NCBI RefSeq assembly: GCF_030412785.1
Contig: NZ_CP125296.1
Span: 1,550,001 to 1,614,000, forward strand
Length of the DNA stretch: 64,000 nucleotides
Source: Paraburkholderia sabiae
GTDB taxonomy: Bacteria; Pseudomonadota; Gammaproteobacteria; Burkholderiales; Burkholderiaceae
Direction of reading: 5' to 3'
Positions 9,432 through 17,986 of the stretch are shown one piece after another. The position numbers and the translations under genes were made by a program. The notes below the pieces were generated by a model that did no database searches, was not told where the DNA came from, and was given only the letters and a program-made list of their open reading frames with translations. How positions within the stretch are numbered: the first letter of the stretch is position 1; every line of letters begins with the position of its first letter.

Positions 9432-10712
9432 TCACCCCAGTTTGACGCCGGCACCGCCGGTCATGCGGACGAATACGCCGTAGATCAGCAGCACGCCGCC
9501 GAGCAGGATCGACGCAAGCGCACTCGCGAGACCCCAGTTCAACGTGTTGTTGACGTGATTCGCGATGTAGTAGCTGGCCAGCTGATCGTCCGGGCCGCCG
9601 ACGATCGCGGGCGTGATGTAGTAGCCGACGGCGAGAATGAATGTCAGCATCCCAGCCGCGCCCACGCCGGGAAGCGTCTGCGGGAAATACGCCTGAAAGA
9701 ACGAGCGGATCGGACCTGCGCCGAGCGAGCGCGCCGCCTTCATGTAGATGTTCGGCACGCCCTTCATCACCGAATAGAGCGACAAAATCGCGTACGGCAG
9801 AAGAATGTGCGTCATTGCAACCAGCACGCCGAAACGGTTGTAGATCAGCGGCAAGCCGTGATCGGTCAAGCCGAGATGCTTGAGCACGTCATTGATCACG
9901 CCGTTGGTTTGCAGCACGACGACCCACGCGGTCGTGCGAACCAGGATCGAGGTCCAGAAAGGCAACAGCACCATGATCATGAACAGGTTGCTGTAACGCG
10001 CCGGAATGTTGGCGAGAAAGAACGCGACGGGATATCCGAACAGCAGACAGAGCGCACTGACCGCAATGCTCACCCATGCCGTGCGAATGAAAACGCTGAC
10101 GTAGAGCCGCTCGCCTTCGCCCTGGCGCACGATCGCGCCATGCGTGTCGCGCTTGAAGTCGAATGCTTTCAGGTAGTAGCCGAGGGTCCACGGCGACGAA
10201 GCGTACTTGAGCGTGGACCACGCGGCGATGTCATTCCACCGCGCGTCGATTCCCGTGAGACGTTCATGCCACGTCCCCGTGCCTTCATCGCCCAGACGAC
10301 GCGCCGTCTTCATCAGCAGGCTTCGCATGCCCGCCTCGTCGTAGTTCAGACGCGAGGCAATCCGGCTGACGCCCTCGCTCCCTTTTGCCGCGATGAGATC
10401 GCGCGCAAACGCGTCGTACACCTGCTCACCCGGCAGCTTGCCACCGCTCGGATCCCATTCGCGAAGCAACACGGAAGCGTGCGGCATTTCCTGCGAGAGC
10501 GTCGGGTCCCTGAAGCTCTTCATCAGCAGGCTTCCGATGGGAACAAGGAACGTGACAAGGAGGAAGATCAGCAGCGGCGCGACCAGCATGAAAGCCTTCA
10601 CGCGCTCGGTGCGCTCCGCGCTACGGAGCTTTGCCTTGAGGCTCTTCGAGTCGTTCACAGTCATTTGCGGTGACTGGTCCGCGGGCACGGTCATATCGTG
10701 GGGAAGTATCAT
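9432..10712 (-). CDS. ABC transporter permease, PotB type with long periplasmic insert
   Basis: A 426-residue permease. The first membrane segment lies near residues 41-62 and is followed by roughly 150 soluble residues before the remaining membrane core, which makes it longer than the usual 280-300-residue PotB. The core has the conserved 'AARSLGAGPIRSFFQAYFPQ' coupling loop for the ATPase. Long inserts of this kind occur in a subset of PotB-like importers of proteobacteria. It forms the membrane channel with the downstream permease; the proline-catabolic neighbours suggest import of a betaine or amino-acid derivative rather than polyamines. Confidence 0.88.
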   Translation of the reverse strand: MILPHDMTVPADQSPQMTVNDSKSLKAKLRSAERTERVKAFMLVAPLLIFLLVTFLVPIGSLLMKSFRDPTLSQEMPHASVLLREWDPSGGKLPGEQVYDAFARDLIAAKGSEGVSRIASRLNYDEAGMRSLLMKTARRLGDEGTGTWHERLTGIDARWNDIAAWSTLKYASSPWTLGYYLKAFDFKRDTHGAIVRQGEGERLYVSVFIRTAWVSIAVSALCLLFGYPVAFFLANIPARYSNLFMIMVLLPFWTSILVRTTAWVVVLQTNGVINDVLKHLGLTDHGLPLIYNRFGVLVAMTHILLPYAILSLYSVMKGVPNIYMKAARSLGAGPIRSFFQAYFPQTLPGVGAAGMLTFILAVGYYITPAIVGGPDDQLASYYIANHVNNTLNWGLASALASILLGGVLLIYGVFVRMTGGAGVKLG

Positions 10713-10961
10713 CGTCGTCCAGCGGCTAGCGCCGCGTCCTCCTCGTCAATTCGACACCAAACTTTCGATCCGGATGGAAGTGCATTCGCCATCCGATGCA
10801 ATCTTTCAGGGTGGAAGTGCGACACAGGCGTGCGATTGAAGCTTCGTGCGCCTCTATCCTCCCGGGTTACGTTGACCGGGATTTTGTCTCCACTAGTTCT
10901 ACTAACTTTTTGTTTTGCTTCCGCGTCCGTCAGTGAGATTCGCTACGCGGCATTCAACCTG

Positions 10962-12038
10962 TCACTGCAATGCGCGGCAGCATTCGGCCATCCAGCCGAC
11001 GTGCACCGAGTCGCCAATGCGCAGCTGACGCGCGACGCCGTTGTTCGGCAGCTTCACGATGAAGTCATTTCTGCCGCATACCTGCATGACGACGCGAAGG
11101 TGATCGCCGTAGTAGATGAGATCCTTGACGCCACCCTGGAACACGTTGTCACAGTTCTTCGCCAGATCCCCGACCGTCACCCGCTCCGGCCGCAATGAGA
11201 TGCTGGCCGAGCCGGTTCCGCGCACGCTCGGGCCAGCATACGCGTGGATGTTCTGTCCGCTTTCCAGCTTGACGGTGCACCGCTCCCTGTCGACCGACGA
11301 TACGGTTCCAAGCAATTCATTGCTCTCGCCGATGAATCGCGCGACAAACGCGTTCTCAGGGTTTTCATAGAGTGCAGGAGGCGGCGCGAGCTGCTGGATG
11401 ATGCCGTTGTTGAACACGGCGATCCGGTCGGACATCGTCATCGCCTCCCCCTGGTCGTGCGTCACATAAACGACCGTCAAGCCGCTTTGCTCGTGAATCT
11501 GCTTGATCTCGTACTGCATCTGCTCGCGAAGCTGTTTGTCGAGCGCGCCAAGCGGCTCGTCCATCAGCACCAGCGCCGGTTCGAACACGAGCGCACGCGC
11601 GACCGCAATACGTTGCTGTTGCCCGCCCGAAAGCTGTGCAGGCATGCGATTGGCGAACTTTTCCATGTTCACCATGTTGAGCGCGCGCTTTACCTTTCTC
11701 GCAATCTCGTCCTTCGGTACTTTCCGCACCTTGAGCGGGAACGCAAGATTCTCGGCAACCGACTTGTGAGGGAAAAGCGCGTAGCTCTGGAACACCATGC
11801 CGATGTTGCGGCGCTCCGGCGGAATACGGTTGATCGGCCTCCCCTGAAGCAGGATTTCACCATGCGTTGCGGTTTCGAAACCCGCAAGCATCATGAGACA
11901 CGTCGTCTTTCCAGAGCCCGACGGCCCGAGCATCGTCAGGAACTCACCCTCCTGAATTTCGAGGTTGAGATTTTTGACGACGAGCGTTTCGCCGTCGTAG
12001 GTTTTCTGGACATTCTTGAAAGAGACAATGGTGGACAT
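10962..12038 (-). CDS. ABC transporter ATP-binding protein, PotA/betaine type
   Basis: A 358-residue ATPase. Walker A is 'GPSGSGKTT' near residue 38, the signature is 'LSGGQQQR', and Walker B is 'LVLMDEP', with a C-terminal TOBE domain from about residue 280. It energises the two permeases that follow on the same strand after a 249-bp gap in which I see no gene. It starts 31 bp after the P5C dehydrogenase stop, so transport and oxidation are co-transcribed. Confidence 0.93.
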   Translation of the reverse strand: MSTIVSFKNVQKTYDGETLVVKNLNLEIQEGEFLTMLGPSGSGKTTCLMMLAGFETATHGEILLQGRPINRIPPERRNIGMVFQSYALFPHKSVAENLAFPLKVRKVPKDEIARKVKRALNMVNMEKFANRMPAQLSGGQQQRIAVARALVFEPALVLMDEPLGALDKQLREQMQYEIKQIHEQSGLTVVYVTHDQGEAMTMSDRIAVFNNGIIQQLAPPPALYENPENAFVARFIGESNELLGTVSSVDRERCTVKLESGQNIHAYAGPSVRGTGSASISLRPERVTVGDLAKNCDNVFQGGVKDLIYYGDHLRVVMQVCGRNDFIVKLPNNGVARQLRIGDSVHVGWMAECCRALQ

Positions 12039-12069
12039 GACATTTCCTCAGGAGAAGCCGGAATCAGGG

Positions 12070-13680
12070 TTAAGCGCCGAACTGCCAGTCGCGCGGGGGC
12101 AGATACGTTTCCTTCACCACGCGCGGGGACGCCCAACGCAGCAGATTGAGGTAGGAACCTGCCTTGTCGTTTGTGCCGCTGGCGCGACCGCCGCCGAACG
12201 GTTGCTGACCGATCATGGCACCCGTGGGCTTGTCGTTCAGATAGAGGTTGCCTGCTGCGTTGATCAACGCTGCTTCTGCGCGATGCAGCGCGAAGCGATC
12301 GGTGCAGAAGATCGAACCCGTCAATGCATAGGGGCTCGTCGAATCGATCAGTTGCAGCGTCTCTTCCCAGTTCGCGTCGTCGTACACGAAGACCGAAAGG
12401 ACGGGGCCGAAGAGTTCTTCCTTCAACAACGCGTGATGCGGGTCGCTCACTTCCAGTACCGTCGGCTCGACGAAATAACCCGGGTCCGACCACGTCTTTC
12501 CGCCCGACACGACCTTGACGCCCGAATCTTCGCGCGCCGCCGCCAGCACCCGCGTCAGTTTCTGATGCGACGCCTGCGAGATCACCGCGCCCATGAACGT
12601 GTCCGACTGCGCGACATCGCCGACCTTCAGTTGCGCGAGACGGTCACGCATTTCCTGGCTCACGGCTGCCCAGAGGTTGCGCGGAATATAGGCACGTGAC
12701 GCGGCGCTGCACTTCTGGCCTTGATACTCGAACGCGCCGCGGATCAATGCGATGGCGACTTCCGATGCATTGGCCGACGGATGAGCCAGAACGAAGTCCT
12801 TGCCGCCCGTCTCGCCGACGAGTCGCGGAATGGTGCGGAAGCTGTCGACCTTCGACGCAACGCCTTTCCACAGCGACTGGAACACGGCTGACGAACCCGT
12901 GAAGTGGATGCCTGCCAGGTCCGGCGAAGACAGTGCAACACGCGTGGTCAGTTCGGCATCGCCGGGAACGAAATTGATGACGCCCGGCGGAAGGCCGGCT
13001 TCTTCCAGTGCTTCGTAGAAAATCCAGTTCGCGAGCGCCGACTTCTCCGACGGCTTCCAGAGAACCGTATTGCCCATGATGGCCGGGGCCGTCGTCAGGT
13101 TGCCACCGATCGCCGTGAAGTTGAACGGCGATACGGCATACACAAAGCCTTCCAGCGGGCGCCAGTCGGCGCGATTGACAGCCGTGGGCACCGACATCGG
13201 CTGCTCGGCATACACGCGTTGAGCGTTGTAGGCGTTGAAGCGCAGGAAATCGATCAGTTCGCACGCGCTGTCGGGCTCGGCCTGATCGATCGTCTTGCTT
13301 TGGCCGAGCATCGTCGCAGCGTTGATCCGCATACGCGAACGGGTCGCCACGATGTCCGCGGCCCGATGGAGAATCGTAGCGCGGCTGGCGTGCGTCAGGC
13401 TGGCCCAGTCCTTCGCAACGGAAGCCGAGCTCTTGATCGCTTCGGCGATCTGGCTTTCGGTCGGACGATGAATGCGCGCAAGCACACGCTGGGTGTCGTG
13501 CGGGGCGCGCACTTCGACGGTGTCGTTCGAGAAGTAGCGCTTCCCGCCGATCACCGTCGGAATGTCGACTACGTCGCGCTGCTCCAGCGCTTTCGCAAGC
13601 TCTGCCGCGGCAGCAGTGCCGGGCCGGAAGCTCACTTCGGTTTCATTCGCCGGCAACGGAAATTGTGGGCCTGAAATCAC
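12070..13680 (-). CDS. pruA: L-glutamate gamma-semialdehyde (P5C) dehydrogenase, stand-alone
   Basis: A 536-residue monofunctional P5C dehydrogenase of the type found in eukaryotic mitochondria (ALDH4A1-like) and some bacteria. The catalytic residues are present: Glu290 in 'VGETGGKDF' and Cys324 in 'GQKCSAAS', 34 residues apart as in the family, plus 'SPFNFTAIG' for the oxyanion hole and 'EELFGPVL' for NAD binding. It oxidises glutamate semialdehyde to glutamate with NAD. It is the first gene of the minus-strand operon, and its presence fits the loss of aldehyde dehydrogenase residues in the PutA encoded further down. An N-substituted semialdehyde is an alternative substrate. Confidence 0.93.
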   Translation of the reverse strand: MISGPQFPLPANETEVSFRPGTAAAAELAKALEQRDVVDIPTVIGGKRYFSNDTVEVRAPHDTQRVLARIHRPTESQIAEAIKSSASVAKDWASLTHASRATILHRAADIVATRSRMRINAATMLGQSKTIDQAEPDSACELIDFLRFNAYNAQRVYAEQPMSVPTAVNRADWRPLEGFVYAVSPFNFTAIGGNLTTAPAIMGNTVLWKPSEKSALANWIFYEALEEAGLPPGVINFVPGDAELTTRVALSSPDLAGIHFTGSSAVFQSLWKGVASKVDSFRTIPRLVGETGGKDFVLAHPSANASEVAIALIRGAFEYQGQKCSAASRAYIPRNLWAAVSQEMRDRLAQLKVGDVAQSDTFMGAVISQASHQKLTRVLAAAREDSGVKVVSGGKTWSDPGYFVEPTVLEVSDPHHALLKEELFGPVLSVFVYDDANWEETLQLIDSTSPYALTGSIFCTDRFALHRAEAALINAAGNLYLNDKPTGAMIGQQPFGGGRASGTNDKAGSYLNLLRWASPRVVKETYLPPRDWQFGA

Positions 13681-13966
13681 GCTAACTCCTTAACAAAAAA
13701 ACGATTTGGACGGACTGCGGGAAGTGCCGGGCTGACCGCGATCAGCTGTCGGCCATCTGATCCCTCGACGCTTTACCTCACTGCCCAGCGTAGTCCTCAA
13801 AGGAAATCCGGCTTACTGCTCAATCGATGGTTATGTTTTGTTTTCGCCCGTCGTTATGAAAAACATCGAGCATCACGCGCGCCGCCACGACGATTGAAAC
13901 TGATCGTCGGTTCAGTCACCCCCTCACTGAGTCAGGTCAGACCCCTCGTGAACGGACACACATGTT

Positions 13967-13980
13967 TGAACGTTTGTTCA
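13967..13980. promoter_or_regulatory. putative TetR/BetI operator copy 1
   Basis: The sequence is TGAACGTTTGTTCA, an imperfect palindrome with one deviation from the other copies. It lies nearest the P5C dehydrogenase operon. Confidence 0.6.
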
Positions 13981-14120
13981 GGATATGTCGTGTCACAGCG
14001 ACTATATATCCGCATTAACACTGATCAAAAAACATTTTCAAAGCCGCTTCCCAGCTTATTTTTCAGGGCGAGCCTGATTGATTTCAGGGTTTTTACTTAC
14101 TTGAATCCGGCTTTTTTTCG

Positions 14121-14134
14121 TGAACAATTGTTCA
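14121..14134. promoter_or_regulatory. putative TetR/BetI operator copy 2
   Basis: The sequence is TGAACAATTGTTCA, a perfect 14-bp palindrome, about 100 bp upstream of the tetR start. Confidence 0.7.
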
Positions 14135-14177
14135 ACAGATCGGCGCGTACGGTCAGGATGCAGCAGTCACGATCAAA

Positions 14178-14191
14178 TGAACAAATGTTCA
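14178..14191. promoter_or_regulatory. putative TetR/BetI operator copy 3
   Basis: The sequence is TGAACAAATGTTCA, with perfect 6-bp arms. Its centre is 57 bp from copy 2 and it is the copy closest to the tetR start codon. Confidence 0.7.
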
Positions 14192-14234
14192 GACCACGCG
14201 CGACACTTCGTTCAATCACCTGTGGACGCGGGAT

Positions 14235-14897
14235 ATGCAAGCGCAGAAGCCAGGAGGCACCGAGATCGAGAGCCGGAAGGACGACCCGAGTCAGTACGAA
14301 GGGATGCGTTACCGGTTGATCGACTCGACGCTCGAGGTTGTGGGCCACGTCGGGCTCGAACACCTCACGATCAGAAAGGTCAGCGAGCACGCGGGCGTTT
14401 CCGTGGGGCTCGTCCATCATCACTTCGAGAACAAGAGCAATCTCGTCTACAAGACGTTTGTCTACCTGATTCGAAGAGTGCGGGAACAGCTCACGGCAGG
14501 ACGTCGAGGCATCGTCGATCCTGTCGAACGCATGAAGTTCACCGCCGACATGTGCTTCAGCGACGAAGTGATGAGTCCGGGTGCTGCGAACGTATGGCCT
14601 CACATGTGGAGTTCATCGGCCTACGACAAGGACGTACAGCGGCTTTGCACCGCGTTCTCGAGACGGCTGCGCTCCAACTTCATCTGGGATCTGCGCAAAG
14701 CCGGCTGCGACCAGATGATGGCCACCATCTACGCGATGCAAGCGATGGCGCTGGTGCACGGATTGTGGATCGAACACCGGGTGGCCGCGACCATGAGCAT
14801 CAGTGAAGTTCTCGGTGTATTCCACGCTGTCATCGACCATGCGACCAATCGCGGATGGAAGGCGAGCATGTTGTGCCACTCAGGCACGAATCACTGA
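14235..14897 (+). CDS. TetR-family transcriptional regulator, BetI-like
   Basis: A 220-residue regulator. The N-terminal helix-turn-helix is 'LTIRKVSEHAGVSVGLVHHHFENK' split over residues 47-70, and its position and pattern resemble BetI, the choline/betaine repressor. The C-terminal ligand-binding domain is helical. It is divergent from the P5C dehydrogenase/ABC/putA operon, and three palindromes sit between them. By analogy it should repress the operon until a betaine- or proline-like inducer binds. The ligand is not evident from sequence. Confidence 0.88.
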   Translation: MQAQKPGGTEIESRKDDPSQYEGMRYRLIDSTLEVVGHVGLEHLTIRKVSEHAGVSVGLVHHHFENKSNLVYKTFVYLIRRVREQLTAGRRGIVDPVERMKFTADMCFSDEVMSPGAANVWPHMWSSSAYDKDVQRLCTAFSRRLRSNFIWDLRKAGCDQMMATIYAMQAMALVHGLWIEHRVAATMSISEVLGVFHAVIDHATNRGWKASMLCHSGTNH

Positions 14898-14942
14898 ACG
14901 CCGTGCGTGTACCCGACGAAAAACTTCTGGCAGGCGAACATC

Positions 14943-15953
14943 ATGACGACTACGAAAGAGAGCGTTCCCGAGCAATTCCCGGATTGGGGGCTCCTCGCGA
15001 GCTGGGTAGCCGTTGTCGAAGCCGGGTCCATCTCTGACGCCGCCAGCCGGCTCGCCATCTCGCAGGCGGGCGTTTCTCTGCGCATCAAGGCTCTGGAATC
15101 GATACTGGACACGAGTCTTCTCGATCGCGCCACCCGACCGGCGCGCCCAACGGCCGCCGGGCAACGTCTGTTCGAACACGCGACTGTCCTCCTGCAGGGC
15201 GCGGACCAGATGGTCGAGAGCGTTCGGAATGTCACTCGCGCAAAGCGCGTCGTCGTGCGCCTTGGCTGTGTCGACTCGTTCGCCGCAACCATCGGCCCCA
15301 TCATCATCCGTGCACTGTCCGGCACCTCGCACCAGATCCGGTTGTGGTCGGGCATCACACCCACACTGGACGCACAACTGGAGGCCAGACAGGTCGACAT
15401 GGCAGTCACGACGACCAGCTTCTCAAACGCTGCCGGAATCAAGCGGCAAAAGCTTTTTACGGAGCCGTACGTCGCCGTCTTGCCCAGGAGCTTTGAAATC
15501 GACCGGCTCACGACCCTTGCCGAGTTGAGCCGTCATCTGCAGTTCATCCGCTATAGCTCGCGCTCCGTCATCGGCCAGCATGTCGATGCTTATCTGGCGT
15601 CACACGGCGAAGACATCGATCGCACGTGCGAATTCGACGCGACGGATCCCATGCTGAGTCTGGTTGCCGCAGGGCTGGGATTCGCGCTCACGACGCCCTT
15701 GTGTCTCTGGCAGTCCCGCCACTATCTCCCCGAAATCCGCGTCGTGCCACTGACCGCCTTTTCCCGGCAGGGACGCCCGTATCAACCTCTGAGCAGATCG
15801 TTCTTCCTTGCACATCGCGAGAATGAATTGGGACATCTGCCGGCCGATCTTTATGATCTGCTGAAGCGATCCTTCGAAAGGCAGGTCTCGCGAGACATCG
15901 CCAAGGCGCTCGCGCTGCGACCGGAGGATATTTTCGTTTCCGAAGAAGAGTAA
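14943..15953 (+). CDS. LysR-family transcriptional regulator
   Basis: A 336-residue LysR regulator. The winged HTH covers roughly residues 14-75 ('WVAVVEAGSISDAASRLAIS', then 'GVSLRIKALES') and the effector-binding domain occupies the rest. It follows tetR by 45 bp on the same strand and may be co-transcribed. A GTG 36 bp upstream is an alternative start. It likely activates part of the surrounding amino-acid block, for example the ProC-like or amidohydrolase genes. Confidence 0.88.
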   Translation: MTTTKESVPEQFPDWGLLASWVAVVEAGSISDAASRLAISQAGVSLRIKALESILDTSLLDRATRPARPTAAGQRLFEHATVLLQGADQMVESVRNVTRAKRVVVRLGCVDSFAATIGPIIIRALSGTSHQIRLWSGITPTLDAQLEARQVDMAVTTTSFSNAAGIKRQKLFTEPYVAVLPRSFEIDRLTTLAELSRHLQFIRYSSRSVIGQHVDAYLASHGEDIDRTCEFDATDPMLSLVAAGLGFALTTPLCLWQSRHYLPEIRVVPLTAFSRQGRPYQPLSRSFFLAHRENELGHLPADLYDLLKRSFERQVSRDIAKALALRPEDIFVSEEE

Positions 15954-16002
15954 ATCGACGTCGGCTTCCTGATTGAAAGCGACCGCGGGTCTTCAGCAAC
16001 CC

Positions 16003-16869
16003 TTATTCCAGACAAGAGTCACGAAGCTCCCGCATCAGGTCGCCGGCGACGCTCGTTGCGGGAAGGCTCTCAACTGCCTGCTCGGCAGCGCACAGAATTT
16101 TCGCCATATCCGTATCAGGTCGGGCCTCGTCACCCGAGTCACCCGAGTCGCCCGAGTCTCCCGTCGCAGCCTCTATTGCCCGCCGCCAGCGACCGCCAAC
16201 CTCCAGTTCGATCACGTGAACACCGCGCTCCGGCCGGCCATAGCGCTGGGCCGCGAACGTATCGATCATCTTTCCATTCACCACCCACGAACGGTCCAGC
16301 GCCTGCGACGCCTGGGTGATCGCGCTCACAATGAGCCTCTCGCTGGATGCTCCATGATTGGTGCTGAAATTGCAGTCGGCGGCCTCCATCTGATCCCGAT
16401 ACGGAGATAACCACGCGCCAGCATGCGGTACCAGCACCAGAACGTGGTTGTGTATGCTGCGTAGCCGGATCAATTCCTCCAGAACCGCCGCATGGAACGG
16501 CTTCCAGTACTCTTCGATCCGACATTGCACATCCGCGTCGCGGGGCTCCAATCCGGGCAAATAGAGCGCTTCCCCTCGTGACGTGTGCGTACGACAAAGT
16601 CCCAGGCGGTTCAATCGCTCAGACAACGCGGTGTTGTTCGCCGCCACGTTCAGATCGATTACGCACGGGTGAAGCGTCGCGGATATGCTCGTAATCTCGC
16701 TTTCGCGCGCAGTCGTCGCGAGGATCTTCCCGCCCGGGTCCGAAAGTCTGCCCGCGACGGCTTCCCACGCGGGATGAACAAGGAGGTCCGAAGGAACCAC
16801 CGTCCCGGTGTGAGGCGTCACCACCATCACCGCTGACTTACCGCGGAAGACCGCGCCTTTGCATTCCAT
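16003..16869 (-). CDS. divergent N-formylglutamate amidohydrolase-like protein
   Basis: A 288-residue relative of the amidohydrolase at 3853-4668. The fold is recognisable from 'VVTPHTGTVVPSDL', 'CVIDLNVAANN', 'IEEYWKPFHAAVLEEL', 'NFSTNHGAS' and 'RYGRPERGVHVIELEVG'. Key blocks differ: 'DLNRPPGG' is replaced by 'DLNVAANN' and 'LWEAHSI' by 'LVPHAGA', so substrate or metal handling is probably changed. A Gly-Asp-Ser repeat near the C-terminus comes from a 9-bp DNA repeat. ATG at 16869 is chosen because a GGGGG-type site precedes it and homology starts there. It is divergent from the ProC-like gene. Confidence 0.72.
   Translation of the reverse strand: MECKGAVFRGKSAVMVVTPHTGTVVPSDLLVHPAWEAVAGRLSDPGGKILATTARESEITSISATLHPCVIDLNVAANNTALSERLNRLGLCRTHTSRGEALYLPGLEPRDADVQCRIEEYWKPFHAAVLEELIRLRSIHNHVLVLVPHAGAWLSPYRDQMEAADCNFSTNHGASSERLIVSAITQASQALDRSWVVNGKMIDTFAAQRYGRPERGVHVIELEVGGRWRRAIEAATGDSGDSGDSGDEARPDTDMAKILCAAEQAVESLPATSVAGDLMRELRDSCLE
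16131..16166. repeat. 9-bp tandem repeat inside the amidohydrolase-like gene
   Basis: Three copies of a CACCCGAGT-type unit plus a degenerate fourth encode Asp-Ser-Gly repeats in the protein. Copy number changes would keep the reading frame. Confidence 0.75.
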
Positions 16870-17134
16870 AGTTCCCCCTTCCTGATCTGGCGTTAGCGCT
16901 TCCAGACGCATATACGAAGCCACGAACAACATAGCTCGCCTGCGCGGGGACAACGGGACTCCAAGCACTGCTTGCCCTATATATAAGCGCGCCTCATGAG
17001 CTTCGGCACCAGCAACTCTGCAGCGGATACTCCACTTCTCAGCGGGATCGACTCGACGGTTCTGGCGGGAAGTATTCCGGAACATCGAGGACTGTTCCGT
17101 CGAACAAACAGACCCAGTGAGGAGGTAGTCCAAA

Positions 17135-17905
17135 ATGAGGCTTGGCTTTGTTGGTACCGGCGGCATCACCCGTGCGATCGTGACCGGACTTCTAAAGATG
17201 GAAGCGGAAGTCGAAGCTATCGCTCTGTCCAACAGGACAGCCCGGATCGCGAACGACCTCGCGGCGCTGCATCCGAAGGTGCGCGTTTGCGAATCAAATC
17301 AGCAGGTGCTAGACACCTCGGACGTGGTCTGCCTCGCGGTTCTTCCTACGATAGCGCGCGCCGTCATTCGTGAACTTACTTTCGCTCCGACGCACAGGGT
17401 CATGAGCTTCATTCCCGGCTTACGGACGGACGAGCTGTCGAAGCTGATCCCTGACGCAGTTGCGATCACCCGCGCGGTTCCTTTGCCAGCCGTCGAACAG
17501 GGCATTGGCACGACGGCGGTCTATCCACCTGACGACGTTGCGCGCCTGCTATTTTCCAGCGTGGGAACGGCCGTCGAGGTGGAAAGCGAAGATCAGTTCG
17601 ACTGCCTGCATACCGCCACTGCGACAATGGCCAGCTATTTTGCATTCATGCAAAGTCAGGCGGACTGGCTCATCGGCAAGGGTCTGCCACCTGAAAAAGC
17701 GCGCACGTTCCTGTCCTCATACTGTGCAGGAATGGCGCACCGCGCCGAACACACGGACTATTCGTTTCCTGAACTTATCAAGCACTCGATCACGCCGGGC
17801 GGCATGAACGAAAAGGTGCTCGTCGAACTGTCGTCTGCCAGCGCATTCGATCTCTACCCGCGCGCACTCGACGGTGTGCTGGAGTGGCTGAAGGGCTTTC
17901 ATTAG
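17135..17905 (+). CDS. ProC-like pyrroline-carboxylate reductase family protein
   Basis: A 256-residue NAD(P)-binding protein of the P5C reductase family. The N-terminus 'MRLGFVGTGGITRAIVTGLL' carries the Rossmann GxGxxx motif and the C-terminal half has the ProC-type 'HSITPGGMNEKVLVEL' region. Biosynthetic ProC usually has 'TSPGGTT' there, so this is a divergent relative. A GGAGG site sits just before the ATG. In a proline-degrading block a reductase working in the synthetic direction would be futile, so an N-substituted or delta-1-pyrroline-2-carboxylate substrate, or another imine, is more plausible. It ends at a shared bidirectional terminator. Confidence 0.8.
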   Translation: MRLGFVGTGGITRAIVTGLLKMEAEVEAIALSNRTARIANDLAALHPKVRVCESNQQVLDTSDVVCLAVLPTIARAVIRELTFAPTHRVMSFIPGLRTDELSKLIPDAVAITRAVPLPAVEQGIGTTAVYPPDDVARLLFSSVGTAVEVESEDQFDCLHTATATMASYFAFMQSQADWLIGKGLPPEKARTFLSSYCAGMAHRAEHTDYSFPELIKHSITPGGMNEKVLVELSSASAFDLYPRALDGVLEWLKGFH

Positions 17906-17924
17906 ACCGCTCTCACCGTAGATT

Positions 17925-17971
17925 GAACGTTCGCTTGCGACCCGGTTGAGCAGGCAAGCGAACGTTCTTTT
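17925..17971. terminator. bidirectional terminator between proC-like gene and binding-protein gene
   Basis: Perfect 14-bp arms at 17925-17938 and 17954-17967 are followed by TTTT on the plus strand. The stem lies between two convergent genes and can serve both. Confidence 0.88.
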
Positions 17972-17986
17972 AACGACCACGCCGAG

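Larger units (their letters stand above)
13681..14234. promoter_or_regulatory. divergent control region between P5C dehydrogenase operon and tetR
   Basis: This 554-bp stretch has no credible gene. It separates the minus-strand catabolic operon from the plus-strand BetI-like regulator gene and holds three copies of a TGAAC-N4-GTTCA palindrome, at 13967, 14121 and 14178. Their placement suggests autoregulation plus control of the operon by the adjacent repressor. Confidence 0.75.

Noticed and set aside
17135..17905. Housekeeping proC
   Set aside because: The C-terminal motif deviates from biosynthetic ProC and the context is catabolic, so no proC symbol was assigned.
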